A stretch of 64,000 nucleotides of DNA from NCBI RefSeq assembly GCF_002865605.1, contig NZ_CP025583.1:1158501-1222500 (forward strand), in the 5' to 3' direction. Numbering within the stretch: the first letter of the stretch is position 1; the number at the start of each line of letters is the position of its first letter. The notes beneath the pieces were generated by a model that ran no database searches, was not told where the DNA came from, and worked only from the letters and a program-made list of their open reading frames with translations. Shown piece by piece: positions 56,324 to 64,000 of this stretch. The DNA is from Paracoccus jeotgali (lineage in GTDB: Bacteria; Pseudomonadota; Alphaproteobacteria; Rhodobacterales; Rhodobacteraceae). The translations under genes were made by a program, and so were the position numbers.

Positions 56324-57003
56324 GCTGTGTCGCGGGCCTTGGCGATGGCGTCGCGGAACCAGCCGGTGACATGCTCCAACCGCGTCAGCGCCGTCCCGAC
56401 CGTGACGGCATCCGCGCCCGCCGACATGGCGACGGCGGCGAGGTCGGGGGTGTTCACTCGCCCCTCGGCCATGACGAACCCGCCCAATTCGTGGAAGGCG
56501 GCGATCAGCGCGGTGTCGGGGCCGCGGGCGTCGCTGGCGGTCTCGGCGGTATAGCCCGACAATGTGGTGCCGAGGATCGCCGCACCCTCGGCCCGGGCGC
56601 GCTGCCCGTCCGCCAGCGTGGCGCAATCGGCCATTGCCAGCGCACCCGCCGCATGGATCGCGGAAAGCAGGCGGGCCGTCGTCTCGGGTCGGGGCCGGTC
56701 GGTCGCGTCGTAGGCGATGATATCAGCGCCGGCGCTGGCCAGCGCCTGCACGTCGTCGAGAAAGGGTGTGATGCGCACAGGGCTGTCGTCCAGATCGCGC
56801 TTGATGATGCCGATGATCGGCACCGAAACCCGCGTGCGCACGGCGGCCAAGTTCGCCGCGCCTTCGATCCGCAAGCCCGCCGCGCCGCCGGCAACCGCCG
56901 CTGCCGCCATCGCGGCCACGATGTCAGGCGCGTCCATCGGCCCGTCATCGACCGGCTGGCAGGACACCACCAGCCCGCCGCGCAATCTGTCGGGAACATC
57001 CAT
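56320..57003 (-). CDS. nanE: N-acetylmannosamine-6-phosphate 2-epimerase
   Basis: Turns ManNAc-6-P into GlcNAc-6-P. The TIM-barrel protein of 227 residues begins LRGGLVVSCQPVDDGPMD as NanE does, has PIIGIIKRDLDDSPVRITP with the catalytic Lys, ADIIAYDATDRPRP and FVMAEGRVNTPD with the catalytic Glu region. Position between the TRAP genes and nanK supports the call fully. Confidence 0.95.
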   Translation of the reverse strand: MDVPDRLRGGLVVSCQPVDDGPMDAPDIVAAMAAAAVAGGAAGLRIEGAANLAAVRTRVSVPIIGIIKRDLDDSPVRITPFLDDVQALASAGADIIAYDATDRPRPETTARLLSAIHAAGALAMADCATLADGQRARAEGAAILGTTLSGYTAETASDARGPDTALIAAFHELGGFVMAEGRVNTPDLAAVAMSAGADAVTVGTALTRLEHVTGWFRDAIAKARDTA

Positions 57004-57004
57004 G

Positions 57005-58282
57005 TTAACGCTCCATCAGGCTCGGCAGGCCGGTGGACAGGATCGGAAAGGCGCAGACGAGGATCAGCACCACGAAAGGCGGGATCAGCCAGGGCAGGAT
57101 CGCGCGCGCCAGCCGCTGATAGGGGATGCCGCCGACCTGCGCCACCACGAACAGCGCCATGCCCATCGGCGGCGTCAGGATCGAGATCATCAGGTTCAGC
57201 ACGGTGATGATCCCGAAATGCACCGGATCGATACCAAAGCCCATCGCCACCGGCACCAGGATCGGGACCACGACCAGCAGGATGACCAGCGCCTCGATGA
57301 AGCAGCCGAGGAAAAAGATCATCACGTTGACGGCGATCAGGAAGGTGATCGGGCTGTCGGCGATGGACAGGAAGAACGAGGCGATCTGCTGCGGCGCCTG
57401 TTCGCGCGACATGATGAAGCTGAGCAGCGCCACCCCCGCCACGATGGTCGCGATCGAGGCCGAGGTGACGGTGGTCTCGTAAATCGAATCCCACAGCTTG
57501 CGGAAGGTCAGCTCGCGATAGAAGACGAGGTCGATCAGGATCGCATAAAGGACCGTGATCGCGGCGGCTTCGGTCGGCGAGAACAGGCCCGAGAAGATGC
57601 CGCCGACGATCACCAGCGGGGTCAGCAGCGCCGGCAGCGACTTGATGAACAGCGTGCCGATCTGCGCCGGCGTGCTGCGGACGTCGCGCGGATAGCCGCG
57701 CTTGCGGGCGATGAACCAGACCATGACCATCAGCGCCACGGCGCAAAGCACGCCGGGGATGATGCCGCCCAGAAACAGCTTGCCGATCGAGACGTTGGCG
57801 ATGACGCCGTAAAGGACCATGGTGATCGACGGCGGCACCAGCGGCCCGATCATCGACGAGGCGGCCGTGACCGCGCCCGAGAAATCGTCGTCATAGCCGG
57901 CCTCGCGCATGGCCTCGATCTCCATCTTGCCCAGGCCCCCGGCATCGGCCAGCGCCGAGCCGGACATGCCGGAAAAGAACAGCGAGGCCAGCACGTTCAC
58001 ATGCCCCAGCCCGCCGGTGATATGGCCGACCAGGCTACGGGCGAAGCCGAACAGATGGTTCGTGATCCCGGCCGAGTTCAGCACCCCGGCGGCCAGGATG
58101 AACAGCGGCACGGCCAGCAGCGGAAAGCTGTTGAGCCCGTCCACCATGCGCTGCATGGCAAAGCTGATGCCCATGCCGGTGTAATAGAAATAGCCCATTG
58201 AAACGAAGATCATGGCGACCCCGATGGGCACGCCGATCAGCACGAACAGCAGCCACAGGATGCCGACGACGGCAAGGATCAT
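57005..58282 (-). CDS. siaM: TRAP transporter large permease, sialic acid
   Basis: A 425-residue DctM-type permease with about 12 membrane helices. Typical segments are GLNSFPLLAVPLFILAAGVLN, FSGMSGSALADAGGLG, SSMIGPLVPPSITMVLYG and LTPPMGMALFVVAQVGG. Together with SiaP and SiaQ it forms the sodium-driven Neu5Ac importer. The ATG overlaps the siaQ stop (ATGA), and one base separates it from nanE. Confidence 0.92.
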   Translation of the reverse strand: MILAVVGILWLLFVLIGVPIGVAMIFVSMGYFYYTGMGISFAMQRMVDGLNSFPLLAVPLFILAAGVLNSAGITNHLFGFARSLVGHITGGLGHVNVLASLFFSGMSGSALADAGGLGKMEIEAMREAGYDDDFSGAVTAASSMIGPLVPPSITMVLYGVIANVSIGKLFLGGIIPGVLCAVALMVMVWFIARKRGYPRDVRSTPAQIGTLFIKSLPALLTPLVIVGGIFSGLFSPTEAAAITVLYAILIDLVFYRELTFRKLWDSIYETTVTSASIATIVAGVALLSFIMSREQAPQQIASFFLSIADSPITFLIAVNVMIFFLGCFIEALVILLVVVPILVPVAMGFGIDPVHFGIITVLNLMISILTPPMGMALFVVAQVGGIPYQRLARAILPWLIPPFVVLILVCAFPILSTGLPSLMER

Positions 58283-58758
58283 AGCGTAGGCTCCCGCGTG
58301 ACGGTGACGTCGCGGCGGCCCAGCAGGCGACGGACGATGCGGTGAAGGATCAGCACCGAAGCCACCAGCCCCGAGGCGTAAAGCAGCGCGTCGGTGGTGG
58401 GCAGGGTGACGGTGGTGTTGTTGGCGGTCCGCAGCACGGTCTTGTAGGAAATCCAGATCAGGTGCCCGACGATGCCCAGATAGACCAAGTCGATCACGGT
58501 ATACAGGATGCGGCGCGCGCCGGCGGGCAGCAGTTCGGCCAGAAACGCCATCTTCAGCTGGCCGTCCTGCCGCTCGACCTCGGCGATGCCGATGAAGGCC
58601 ATCCAGACCCACAGCCAGCGGGCGGCTTCCTCGGTCCAGACCGGGCCGCGAAACAGCGGCGTGCGGCCGAAGACCTGCACCAGCACCACCCCGATCAGGA
58701 CGATGAAGATGATCGAGGCGATGCTGCCCTCGATGCTGTATTTGCGTGGATTGCCCAA
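58279..58758 (-). CDS. siaQ: TRAP transporter small permease, sialic acid
   Basis: A 159-residue DctQ-type protein with four membrane helices. It has the family EEAARWLWVWMAFIGIAEVERQ segment. The helices IASIIFIVLIGVVLVQVF, LYTVIDLVYLGIVGHLIW and LLYASGLVASVLILHRIV are clear. It scaffolds the large permease and is separated from siaP by a 66-base gap holding a strong hairpin. Confidence 0.9.
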   Translation of the reverse strand: MGNPRKYSIEGSIASIIFIVLIGVVLVQVFGRTPLFRGPVWTEEAARWLWVWMAFIGIAEVERQDGQLKMAFLAELLPAGARRILYTVIDLVYLGIVGHLIWISYKTVLRTANNTTVTLPTTDALLYASGLVASVLILHRIVRRLLGRRDVTVTREPTL

Positions 58759-58787
58759 CGGCTTGCCCCCTGCCTTGCGGTGGATGG

Positions 58788-58817
58788 CCTTTGCGGGCGC
58801 GGCTGCGCCCGCAAAGG
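58788..58817 (-). promoter_or_regulatory. Intercistronic hairpin between siaP and siaQ
   Basis: A perfect 13 bp stem (CCTTTGCGGGCGC with GCGCCCGCAAAGG) and a four-base loop, seven bases after the siaP stop. No T run follows on the minus strand. It could protect or end most siaP mRNA so that binding protein exceeds permease. Confidence 0.7.
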
Positions 58818-58824
58818 GGTCAGG

Positions 58825-59787
58825 TCATTCGCCGCGCACGCGGGCGATGGCGCCTTCGCCGAATTCCTTTTCCAGCGTGTCGTAATAGGGCTGCATCGCG
58901 GCGCGGAAGGGGGCCAGATCGGGACGGGTGATGGTCAGCCCGCGCTCTTCAAAGGTGCCGATCAGGTCTTCTTCGGACTTGGTGGTCAGGCTGTCGTTCA
59001 GATCGCCGCCGGCCTTCACGGCCTCGGTGATCCAGCCCTGCTCCTGCTCGCTCAGCCCGTCCCACAGTTCTTTCGAGATCTGCACCGCGGCCGAGGCGAC
59101 GAAGTGGTTGGTCATCGCGACATAGTCCTGCACTTCGTAGAACTTCATCGAATCGATGGTCGGCAGCGGGTTTTCCTGCGCGTCGACCTGGTTGGTCTGC
59201 AGCGCCAGATAGACCTCGGCAAAGGCCACGGGCGCGGGCGTCGCACCGACGTTTTCGGCATAGGCGATCAGGAACGGCACGTTCGGGGTGCGCAGGCGCA
59301 GGCCCTTCATGTCGTCGATGGATTCGATGGCCCGGTTGGCGGTGGTCTGGCGGGTGCCGTAATACCACACGTCCAGCAGCTCGACCCGGTTCTCGGCGAA
59401 TTTCTGGGCCATTTCCTGACCCCAATCGCCGGCGATGATCTTTTCCAGATGGGCGAAATCATCGGCCACATAGGGCGCGCCGATCAGGTTCAGTTCCGGG
59501 ATGATATAGCTCATGTCCGGATAGCCGGTGATGACCATGTCCAGTTCGCCCGCCTGAAGCTGGGCCACCATCGCCTTGAAATCGCCGAGCGTCGAGGACG
59601 GGAACAGGTTCACCGTCAGCTCGCCGCCCGACAGCTCTTCCAGCTTGCTCGCGAATTCCTGCGCGCCCTGATAGACGTTCGAGCTTTCATTGTCCTGCAT
59701 CCCCAGCGTCAATTCGCGCTCGGCAAGGGCAGGGGCGGCAAGGGCCAATGTCGCTGCGCAGGCGAGAAGGGTGGTCCTGAGTTTCAT
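58825..59787 (-). CDS. siaP: TRAP transporter substrate-binding protein, sialic acid
   Basis: A periplasmic DctP-family binding protein of 320 residues with signal peptide TTLLACAATLALAAPALA. It shows LTLGMQDNESSNVYQGAQEFA, GLRLRTPNVPFLIAYAENVG (the Arg that holds the carboxylate) and LQTNQVDAQENPLPTI, all typical of DctP/SiaP. The ligand is inferred from the surrounding nan genes. AAGGAGG lies before two adjacent ATGs; the second (59787) has the better spacing. Confidence 0.91.
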   Translation of the reverse strand: MKLRTTLLACAATLALAAPALAERELTLGMQDNESSNVYQGAQEFASKLEELSGGELTVNLFPSSTLGDFKAMVAQLQAGELDMVITGYPDMSYIIPELNLIGAPYVADDFAHLEKIIAGDWGQEMAQKFAENRVELLDVWYYGTRQTTANRAIESIDDMKGLRLRTPNVPFLIAYAENVGATPAPVAFAEVYLALQTNQVDAQENPLPTIDSMKFYEVQDYVAMTNHFVASAAVQISKELWDGLSEQEQGWITEAVKAGGDLNDSLTTKSEEDLIGTFEERGLTITRPDLAPFRAAMQPYYDTLEKEFGEGAIARVRGE

Positions 59788-59833
59788 CATATCCTCCTTG
59801 ATGTTCGATGAATGGCGGCGAGCCCGCCGGTGG

Positions 59834-60577
59834 TCAGTCCGCAGGGCGATCCGAGGTCGGACGCGCCTGTTGCGGGGCCTTGAGGCGGGCGCGATAGGAC
59901 CGCGCCAGATGGCGGTCCATCACATCCGTTGCCGTCACCACATCGCCGTCGAGCACCGCGTGATAGATCTCGCGGTGTTCGTCATAGGCGATGCGGTCAT
60001 AGCGGGCGGCATCGTCGGTCGGCGGGCGGTGGGCGATCATGGTGCTGACGAACATGTCGTGCAGCGTCAGGATCAGCGGGTTGCCCACGACCGACACCAG
60101 CGCCCGGTGAAAGGCGATGTCGGTGGGCGCGAAATCCGCGGTCCCGATGGCGTTGAAATTCTGTTCCAGCGCGGTCTGCAGCTTGGCCAGATGGATCTGG
60201 TCGGCGCGGTTCGCGGCCTCGCGCGCGGCGCCGCTCTCGATGAACTGGCGCATCTGTTCCAGATGGGCGCCGCTTTCCGCGTCGCCCAGAACCTCGCGGA
60301 TCAGATCGCCGGTGCCGCGCAAGACAGTGGCGATCGAGGGCAGGGCGGCGCGCGGTCGCTTGCCCACACCCGCCGTCGCATAGCCGCGCATCTGGATCTG
60401 CGCCAGCGCCTCGCGGACGGTGGGGCGCGAGGCGGCAAAGCGCTCGCACAGCTCGCGTTCGGTAGGCAGGGGGGTGTCAGGCGGGAAGTCGCCGCCGCGG
60501 ATCTGGGCGATCAGCTCGTCGGCGATCAGGTCCGGCGCGCGGCGCAGTTCCTCTGGTTCGGCGGCAAGCATGGACAT
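59834..60577 (-). CDS. nanR: GntR/FCD-family regulator of the sialic acid locus (NanR-like)
   Basis: A 247-residue repressor of the FadR subfamily. The winged helix (about 15-85) has PLPTERELCERFAASRPTVREAL, and the C-terminal FCD domain has the metal-binding His pattern in TDIAFHRALV, EHREIYHAVL and VMDRHLARSY. The ATG at 60577 has GAGGGAGA at about seven bases. It is the first gene of the minus-strand operon and divergent from nanA, with a FadR-type palindrome in its own promoter. It most likely senses Neu5Ac or ManNAc-6-P. Confidence 0.9.
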   Translation of the reverse strand: MSMLAAEPEELRRAPDLIADELIAQIRGGDFPPDTPLPTERELCERFAASRPTVREALAQIQMRGYATAGVGKRPRAALPSIATVLRGTGDLIREVLGDAESGAHLEQMRQFIESGAAREAANRADQIHLAKLQTALEQNFNAIGTADFAPTDIAFHRALVSVVGNPLILTLHDMFVSTMIAHRPPTDDAARYDRIAYDEHREIYHAVLDGDVVTATDVMDRHLARSYRARLKAPQQARPTSDRPAD

Positions 60578-60600
60578 GCGTTTTTCTCCCTCTGTCGGAT

Positions 60601-60613
60601 TTGGTATTACCAA
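60601..60613. promoter_or_regulatory. FadR-type operator in the nanR-nanA intergenic region
   Basis: TTGGTATTACCAA is a perfect 13-base palindrome and fits the T-x-GT-N3-AC-x-A operator of FadR/FCD regulators. It also holds the GGTAT core known for NanR. It covers the predicted -10 of nanR and lies just upstream of the nanA -35, so bound regulator should at least repress its own operon. Confidence 0.8.
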
Positions 60614-60629
60614 AGAAAAATCTTGTCAA
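60601..60629 (-). promoter_or_regulatory. Predicted promoter of the nanR-siaPQM-nanEK-nagBA operon
   Basis: On the minus strand, TTGACA (60629-60624), a 17-base spacer, then TACCAA (60606-60601) inside the palindrome. The -35 is consensus and the -10 weak. The leader to the nanR start would be about 17 bases. Confidence 0.55.
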
Positions 60630-60650
60630 ACAAAAATGGCGGAATATGCT
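60623..60650 (+). promoter_or_regulatory. Predicted promoter of nanA-nanM
   Basis: TTGTCA (60623-60628), a 16-base spacer and TATGCT (60645-60650). Its -35 overlaps that of the opposite promoter, so the two directions compete or are co-regulated. The leader to nanA is about 80 bases. Confidence 0.6.
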
Positions 60651-60738
60651 GCAAGGGTGAATTTTCCGGCAGCCCTGCACGCTGCACGCGGATGTGCAGC
60701 AGGGGCGGCCCAGGCCGAAATTTAAGGAACCCATCGCG

Positions 60739-61641
60739 ATGACTGAACGACTGACCGGCATGTTCGCCGCCCTGATGACCGGCCTCGACGACAGCGGCCA
60801 GTTCGACGCGGGCCGGCAGCGCAATCTGACCGCGCATGTGCTGAAGCAGGGGCTGGCGGGACTGTATGTCGGCGGCAGCAGCGGCGAATCGGGGCTGCTG
60901 GACGCGGCGGAACTGGCCGAACAGCAAGAGGTCGTGGCCGACTGCGCCAAGGACAGCGGGGCCGTCCTGATCGCCCATGTCGGCATGCCGAACCTGCGCG
61001 ATTCGATCCGTCTGGCCAAGCGCGCGGCCGAGCTTGGCTATCACGCGCTGTCGGCACTGCCGCCCCATTCCTATCCCTTCAGTGACGCCGATATCGAGGC
61101 CTATTACCGCGATCTGGCCGCCGCCACCGACCTGCCGATGATCGTCTACGAGGTGCCGGTGCGGACCGGGCGTCCGATCGCCCTCGACGCGCTGGAACGG
61201 ATTCTGGATCTGCCCAATGTCGGGGGCATCAAGTTCTCCTCGATGGACCTGTTCAAGCTGTCGATGCTGCGCCGCCGCCGCCCCGACAGTCGCTATTTCT
61301 TCGGCTATGACGAGGTGTATCTCTCCGGCGCCGTGCTGGGCGCGGATGGGGGCATCGGCTCGACCTACAACATTCTGGGCCGGCTTTATGTTGCGCTGGA
61401 TCAGGCGGTGCGCGCGGGCGATCTGGCGCGCGCGCAGGAATTGCAGGATGTCAGCCAGATATTCGTCGAGGCGCTGCTGAAAACCGGCGTGCTGCCCGGC
61501 CTCAAGGCCGCCTTCCGCATCCAGGGCGTCGAGGTCGGCCGGACCCGCGCGCCCATGGCCCTGCAGATGCCCGACGACGCGGCCGAGGCGCATATGCACG
61601 CCGTGATGGACCGCCCCGAGGTCGCGGCCTGGCTCGCCTAG
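60739..61641 (+). CDS. nanA: N-acetylneuraminate lyase
   Basis: Splits Neu5Ac into ManNAc and pyruvate. The DapA-family TIM barrel of 300 residues has YVGGSSGESGLL (GxxGE carboxylate loop), Tyr in IVYEVPVRTG and the Schiff-base Lys in VGGIKFSSMDL. The ATG at 60739 has AAGGAA upstream. The second residue of the motif differs from DapA, as expected for NanA. Divergent from nanR and followed by nanM after 65 bases. Confidence 0.92.
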   Translation: MTERLTGMFAALMTGLDDSGQFDAGRQRNLTAHVLKQGLAGLYVGGSSGESGLLDAAELAEQQEVVADCAKDSGAVLIAHVGMPNLRDSIRLAKRAAELGYHALSALPPHSYPFSDADIEAYYRDLAAATDLPMIVYEVPVRTGRPIALDALERILDLPNVGGIKFSSMDLFKLSMLRRRRPDSRYFFGYDEVYLSGAVLGADGGIGSTYNILGRLYVALDQAVRAGDLARAQELQDVSQIFVEALLKTGVLPGLKAAFRIQGVEVGRTRAPMALQMPDDAAEAHMHAVMDRPEVAAWLA

Positions 61642-61706
61642 CCCCGCGTCTCGCAGACCCGGGCGGCCCGCGCCGCCCGCCACATCACCAAAGGAGGAGA
61701 GACCAC

Positions 61707-62867
61707 ATGACATTGCGCACGCAAATTATGGTCGGCGCCGCCGCGCTGGCCCTGATCGCCACCGCCGGCACCGCCATGGCCGAGGATTGGCCGGACCTGC
61801 CGGTGGGCGTCAAGAACGGCATCGCCACCCGGATCGACGACCGGCTGATCGTGGGCCTCGGCAGCGCCGGGACCGAGCTTTACGCGCTCGACCTGAACGA
61901 CCGCGCCGCCGGCTGGCAGCCCATCGCGGCCTTCGACGGCCCGGCGCCCTCGCAGCCCGCCGCCGCCGTCGCGGGCGGCAAGCTCTATGTCTTCAGCGGC
62001 TCCGGGAACGCCACCGAAGACGCGACCTCGCCCATCATCTTCGACACCGTCAGCCGCTATGACCCGCAGGCCGACGCCTGGGAAAAGCTCGAGACGACGA
62101 CCCCGGCCGGGCTGCTCGGCGCCAGCGCCGTCACGCTCCAGGACGGGCGGATCGCCATTTTCGGCGGCTACAACAAGGAGCTGTTCGACAAATATCTTGC
62201 CGACGTGACGGCCATCGACAAGGAGGCCGATCCCGACGCCTGGAACGAGGTCGTGAACAGCTATATGGGCATGAAACCCGAGGATTATCGCTGGAACGAC
62301 ATGGTTCTGGTCTATGATCCGGAAAGCAACAGCTGGGACGATCTGGGGCAGGACCCGGCGCTGCCCAACACCGGCGCCGCCGTGGTCGAGACCGCGCCCG
62401 GCAGCTTCCTGATCGTCAATGGCGAGATCAAGCCGGGCCTGCGCACCGATACGGTCAAGGCCGTGACCATCGGCGCCGACGGCGCCAGCTGGACCGAGAT
62501 CCCCGCGATCCAGGCCCCGGACGGCGCCGAAGTGCAGGAAGGCCTCGCCGGCGCCTATGCCGCCCAAGTCGGCGACACCGTACTGGTCGCCGGCGGCGCC
62601 AACTTCCAGGGCGCCCGCGCCGCTGCCGAAGCCGGCAACTGGTACGCGCATGACGGGTTGAACAAGCACTGGGCCGCTGAGATCTTCGCGCTTACGGACG
62701 GCAGTTGGAGCCAGATCGGCGAACTGCCCGAAGGCCTGGCCTATGGCGGCGCCTTCGCGGTCGACGGCGGCATGCTGATCGTCGGCGGCGAAGACAGCGA
62801 AAAGGCCGCCCGCAGCGACGTGTTCCTGGTCCAGTGGGACGGCAACGAGCTGACCATCACCGAGTGA
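61707..62867 (+). CDS. nanM: Periplasmic N-acetylneuraminate epimerase (mutarotase)
   Basis: Speeds interconversion of alpha- and beta-Neu5Ac before uptake. A signal peptide (MVGAAALALIATAGTAMA) is followed by six Kelch-type repeats (FGGYNKEL, VAGGANFQGA, VGGEDSEKA) and the motif NGEIKPGLRTDTV that is diagnostic for NanM. The length of 386 residues fits. AAAGGAGGAGA precedes the ATG. It completes the locus in the periplasm alongside SiaP. Confidence 0.92.
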   Translation: MTLRTQIMVGAAALALIATAGTAMAEDWPDLPVGVKNGIATRIDDRLIVGLGSAGTELYALDLNDRAAGWQPIAAFDGPAPSQPAAAVAGGKLYVFSGSGNATEDATSPIIFDTVSRYDPQADAWEKLETTTPAGLLGASAVTLQDGRIAIFGGYNKELFDKYLADVTAIDKEADPDAWNEVVNSYMGMKPEDYRWNDMVLVYDPESNSWDDLGQDPALPNTGAAVVETAPGSFLIVNGEIKPGLRTDTVKAVTIGADGASWTEIPAIQAPDGAEVQEGLAGAYAAQVGDTVLVAGGANFQGARAAAEAGNWYAHDGLNKHWAAEIFALTDGSWSQIGELPEGLAYGGAFAVDGGMLIVGGEDSEKAARSDVFLVQWDGNELTITE

Positions 62868-62874
62868 AGCATCA

Positions 62875-62902
62875 GCAGCCGACGCATTGAGACGTCGGCT
62901 GC
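62875..62902 (+). terminator. Hairpin after nanM
   Basis: GCAGCCGACG pairs perfectly with CGTCGGCTGC around an eight-base loop, seven bases after the nanM stop. There is no T run, so it is terminator-like only. Confidence 0.5.
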
Positions 62903-63228
62903 CTGAGCATGTCCGAGCCGCCTGTGTGAACCGATTGGCGGGCAGCGGGTCAGTCGCAGCCTGAGCAGGTGAGGGGCAGAGTGACGGGCGTCGCGTGTCG
63001 ATCGAACAGCAACTGTCGTGCCTCTCAAATACCGTCCTTCTTCAGTGAAATTGAATTCTTAAACCGCTGAAAATAAATAGATTTATTTTGCACGTTTTCT
63101 GAGTTTGTCCATATTACCCGCAATTTCTGACCATCGAAATATCATGGATCGGCCAACAAAAAAGCCGCCCGAAGGCGGCTTGTTGCGTTTTCTGACTCGC
63201 CTATGTGAGGCAGCTTGAAGCGCGCTCG
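62903..63228. other. Non-coding stretch, AT-rich in the middle
   Basis: No supported gene. 63030-63150 is much more AT-rich than the rest of the window. It contains a 20-base inverted repeat, AAAATAAA-TAGA-TTTATTTT, at 63070-63089. The right part holds the tniQ terminator. The change in base use suggests the boundary of an inserted region. Confidence 0.6.
63158..63181 (-). terminator. Terminator of tniQ
   Basis: On the minus strand AAGCCGCC, a TTCG tetraloop and GGCGGCTT are followed by four further T. It lies 48 bases after the tniQ stop. Confidence 0.88.
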
Positions 63229-64000
63229 CTAGCCAGGCGCGGCCAGATCAGTGATGTGCTCCTGCAGCAAGCGGGCGAGCGGGGCAGATGCAGCCAGAGG
63301 ATGCGTTCCGTTCATCAGGATGCCGAACGTCTCGATAAGATGTGCCCGCTTCGTTCGTTTCGGCCCGGCCTGATCCTGAAGGATCTGGAGAGCATCGCGG
63401 AGGCCGTTCTCGCCCTGAGCAACGTAATCCCAGCCGATGGTCTCCGCAGCCGCGCGTTCCTGGTGCGTCAGGTCTCGAAGAAAAGTGTGCGGTCCGAACC
63501 CCAGCGCGGCACCGAGCAGTTGGGTGCTCAGGATGGCTTGCTCGAGGGGTTGGCGGTCTAGCCAGTTCGGTCCCGTTTGGCCGGCAATCCTCCCGGCGAT
63601 GTATTCCTGGAGCGGGGATGTCATGTGGGACTTAGTTTGGCACTCCGCTTCCCGCGACACCCGGCCCGCCTCGGGGACGCTGTCACCGAAGACGCCACGT
63701 TCGCGCTTTCCGTGGGGCCGCGGCAGGCACAGAAGCGGTTTTCCATGGGTGGCGCAGCAACTGACGGGTGTCAGCCGCCAGACCAGCCGCTCATGGCGAT
63801 GGACCGAGTTGTGCTGGCCCATCCTGTCAGCTTCGGCATCATCCTCGGAAAGGCACGTCGGGCAGAACCTCACGTTTTCGACCGGGCAAAGGCTCTTGTT
63901 TAGAAGCTCTTCACCCAGCCGATGAACGTTTCCCTTTTGCCGCGACAGAGTGCTCTGAAGAACCGGCTCGGGATCTTGTCCTGCAATCCCACAAAGCCGA
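63229..64000 (-). CDS. TniQ-family protein, C-terminal part
   Basis: Open to the window edge with no stop, so the N-terminus is outside. The visible 257 residues include LLNKSLCPVENVRFCPTCLSED and RHERLVWRLTPVSCCATHGKPLL. This is the TniQ pattern of a CPxCL zinc knuckle followed by W-x-L-x-x-V-x-x-C-x-x-H. TniQ proteins help target Tn7/Tn5053-like transposition, but many genomes hold stand-alone copies near plasmid or island ends. A GTG at 63873 could start a short product, but the homology continues upstream, so the longer frame is preferred. Codon use is less GC-biased than in the sialic acid genes. Confidence 0.8.
   Translation of the reverse strand, partial: RLCGIAGQDPEPVLQSTLSRQKGNVHRLGEELLNKSLCPVENVRFCPTCLSEDDAEADRMGQHNSVHRHERLVWRLTPVSCCATHGKPLLCLPRPHGKRERGVFGDSVPEAGRVSREAECQTKSHMTSPLQEYIAGRIAGQTGPNWLDRQPLEQAILSTQLLGAALGFGPHTFLRDLTHQERAAAETIGWDYVAQGENGLRDALQILQDQAGPKRTKRAHLIETFGILMNGTHPLAASAPLARLLQEHITDLAAPG

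Noticed and set aside
63070..63089. The AT-rich inverted repeat as a transposon terminal repeat
   Set aside because: It is a single local palindrome, with no second copy or target duplication visible in the window.

Overview
The window reads as chromosomal DNA of a GC-rich alphaproteobacterium of the Rhodobacteraceae/Paracoccaceae type, most like Paracoccus. The grounds are very high GC, a class I lysyl-tRNA synthetase, an NDUFS6-like zinc protein, family-typical DUF3572, DUF2125, DUF983 and DUF5928 proteins, and many ATGA/GTGA start-stop overlaps. No rRNA, tRNA, CRISPR array, complete insertion sequence or prophage was seen. The right edge enters a gene for a transposition-type TniQ protein.

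Layout. 1-1.8 kb: end of cytochrome c maturation (ccmF, ccmH) and a crotonase. 2-6 kb: nadD and a signalling block with an H-NOX heme sensor coupled to an HNOBA-GGDEF diguanylate cyclase, plus a second GGDEF protein with degenerate receivers. 6-13.7 kb: DUF983, NUDIX, a PBP4-type peptidase, TerB, lysK, a large beta-helix protein and a flavin/PLP oxidase-fold protein. 13.9-22.8 kb: an acetate locus: acs, the two-part DUF4212/SLC5 symporter, a cNMP-CBS-DUF294 protein, a small membrane protein, a lone CheY-like receiver, and a membrane protein that joins a decayed histidine-kinase-like sensor to a DnaQ-type exonuclease. 22.8-31.9 kb: sulfotransferase, branching glycosyltransferase, HIT, an orphan ABC ATPase, NDUFS6-like protein, polA, DUF2125 and ChaC-like genes. 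32-36.9 kb: a MotA/MotB-like stator pair followed by two alpha/beta hydrolases. 37-41.2 kb: typA, a 24-residue membrane peptide, yitT and an omega-aminotransferase. 41.3-49.2 kb: the envelope operon frr-uppS-cdsA-dxr-rseP-bamA-skp. 49-53.4 kb: nucleoside hydrolase, an ABC-F protein and a uracil/xanthine permease with two apparent frameshifts. 53.5-62.9 kb: a complete sialic acid catabolic locus. 63-64 kb: an AT-rich non-coding stretch and the truncated tniQ.

How the genes work together. In the sialic acid locus, NanM sets the anomer, the SiaPQM TRAP transporter imports Neu5Ac, NanA splits it to ManNAc and pyruvate, NanK phosphorylates, NanE epimerises, and NagA and NagB deliver fructose-6-phosphate. 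A GntR/FCD regulator sits at the divergent promoter, which carries a perfect FadR-type palindrome. In the acetate locus, uptake and activation genes are followed by four putative signalling genes, the last three of which overlap or nearly touch.

The most promising under-described systems are the kinase-remnant/exonuclease fusion with its partner receiver in the acetate locus, the H-NOX protein lacking the usual YxSxR residues, and the non-flagellar stator pair with long coiled-coil tails.
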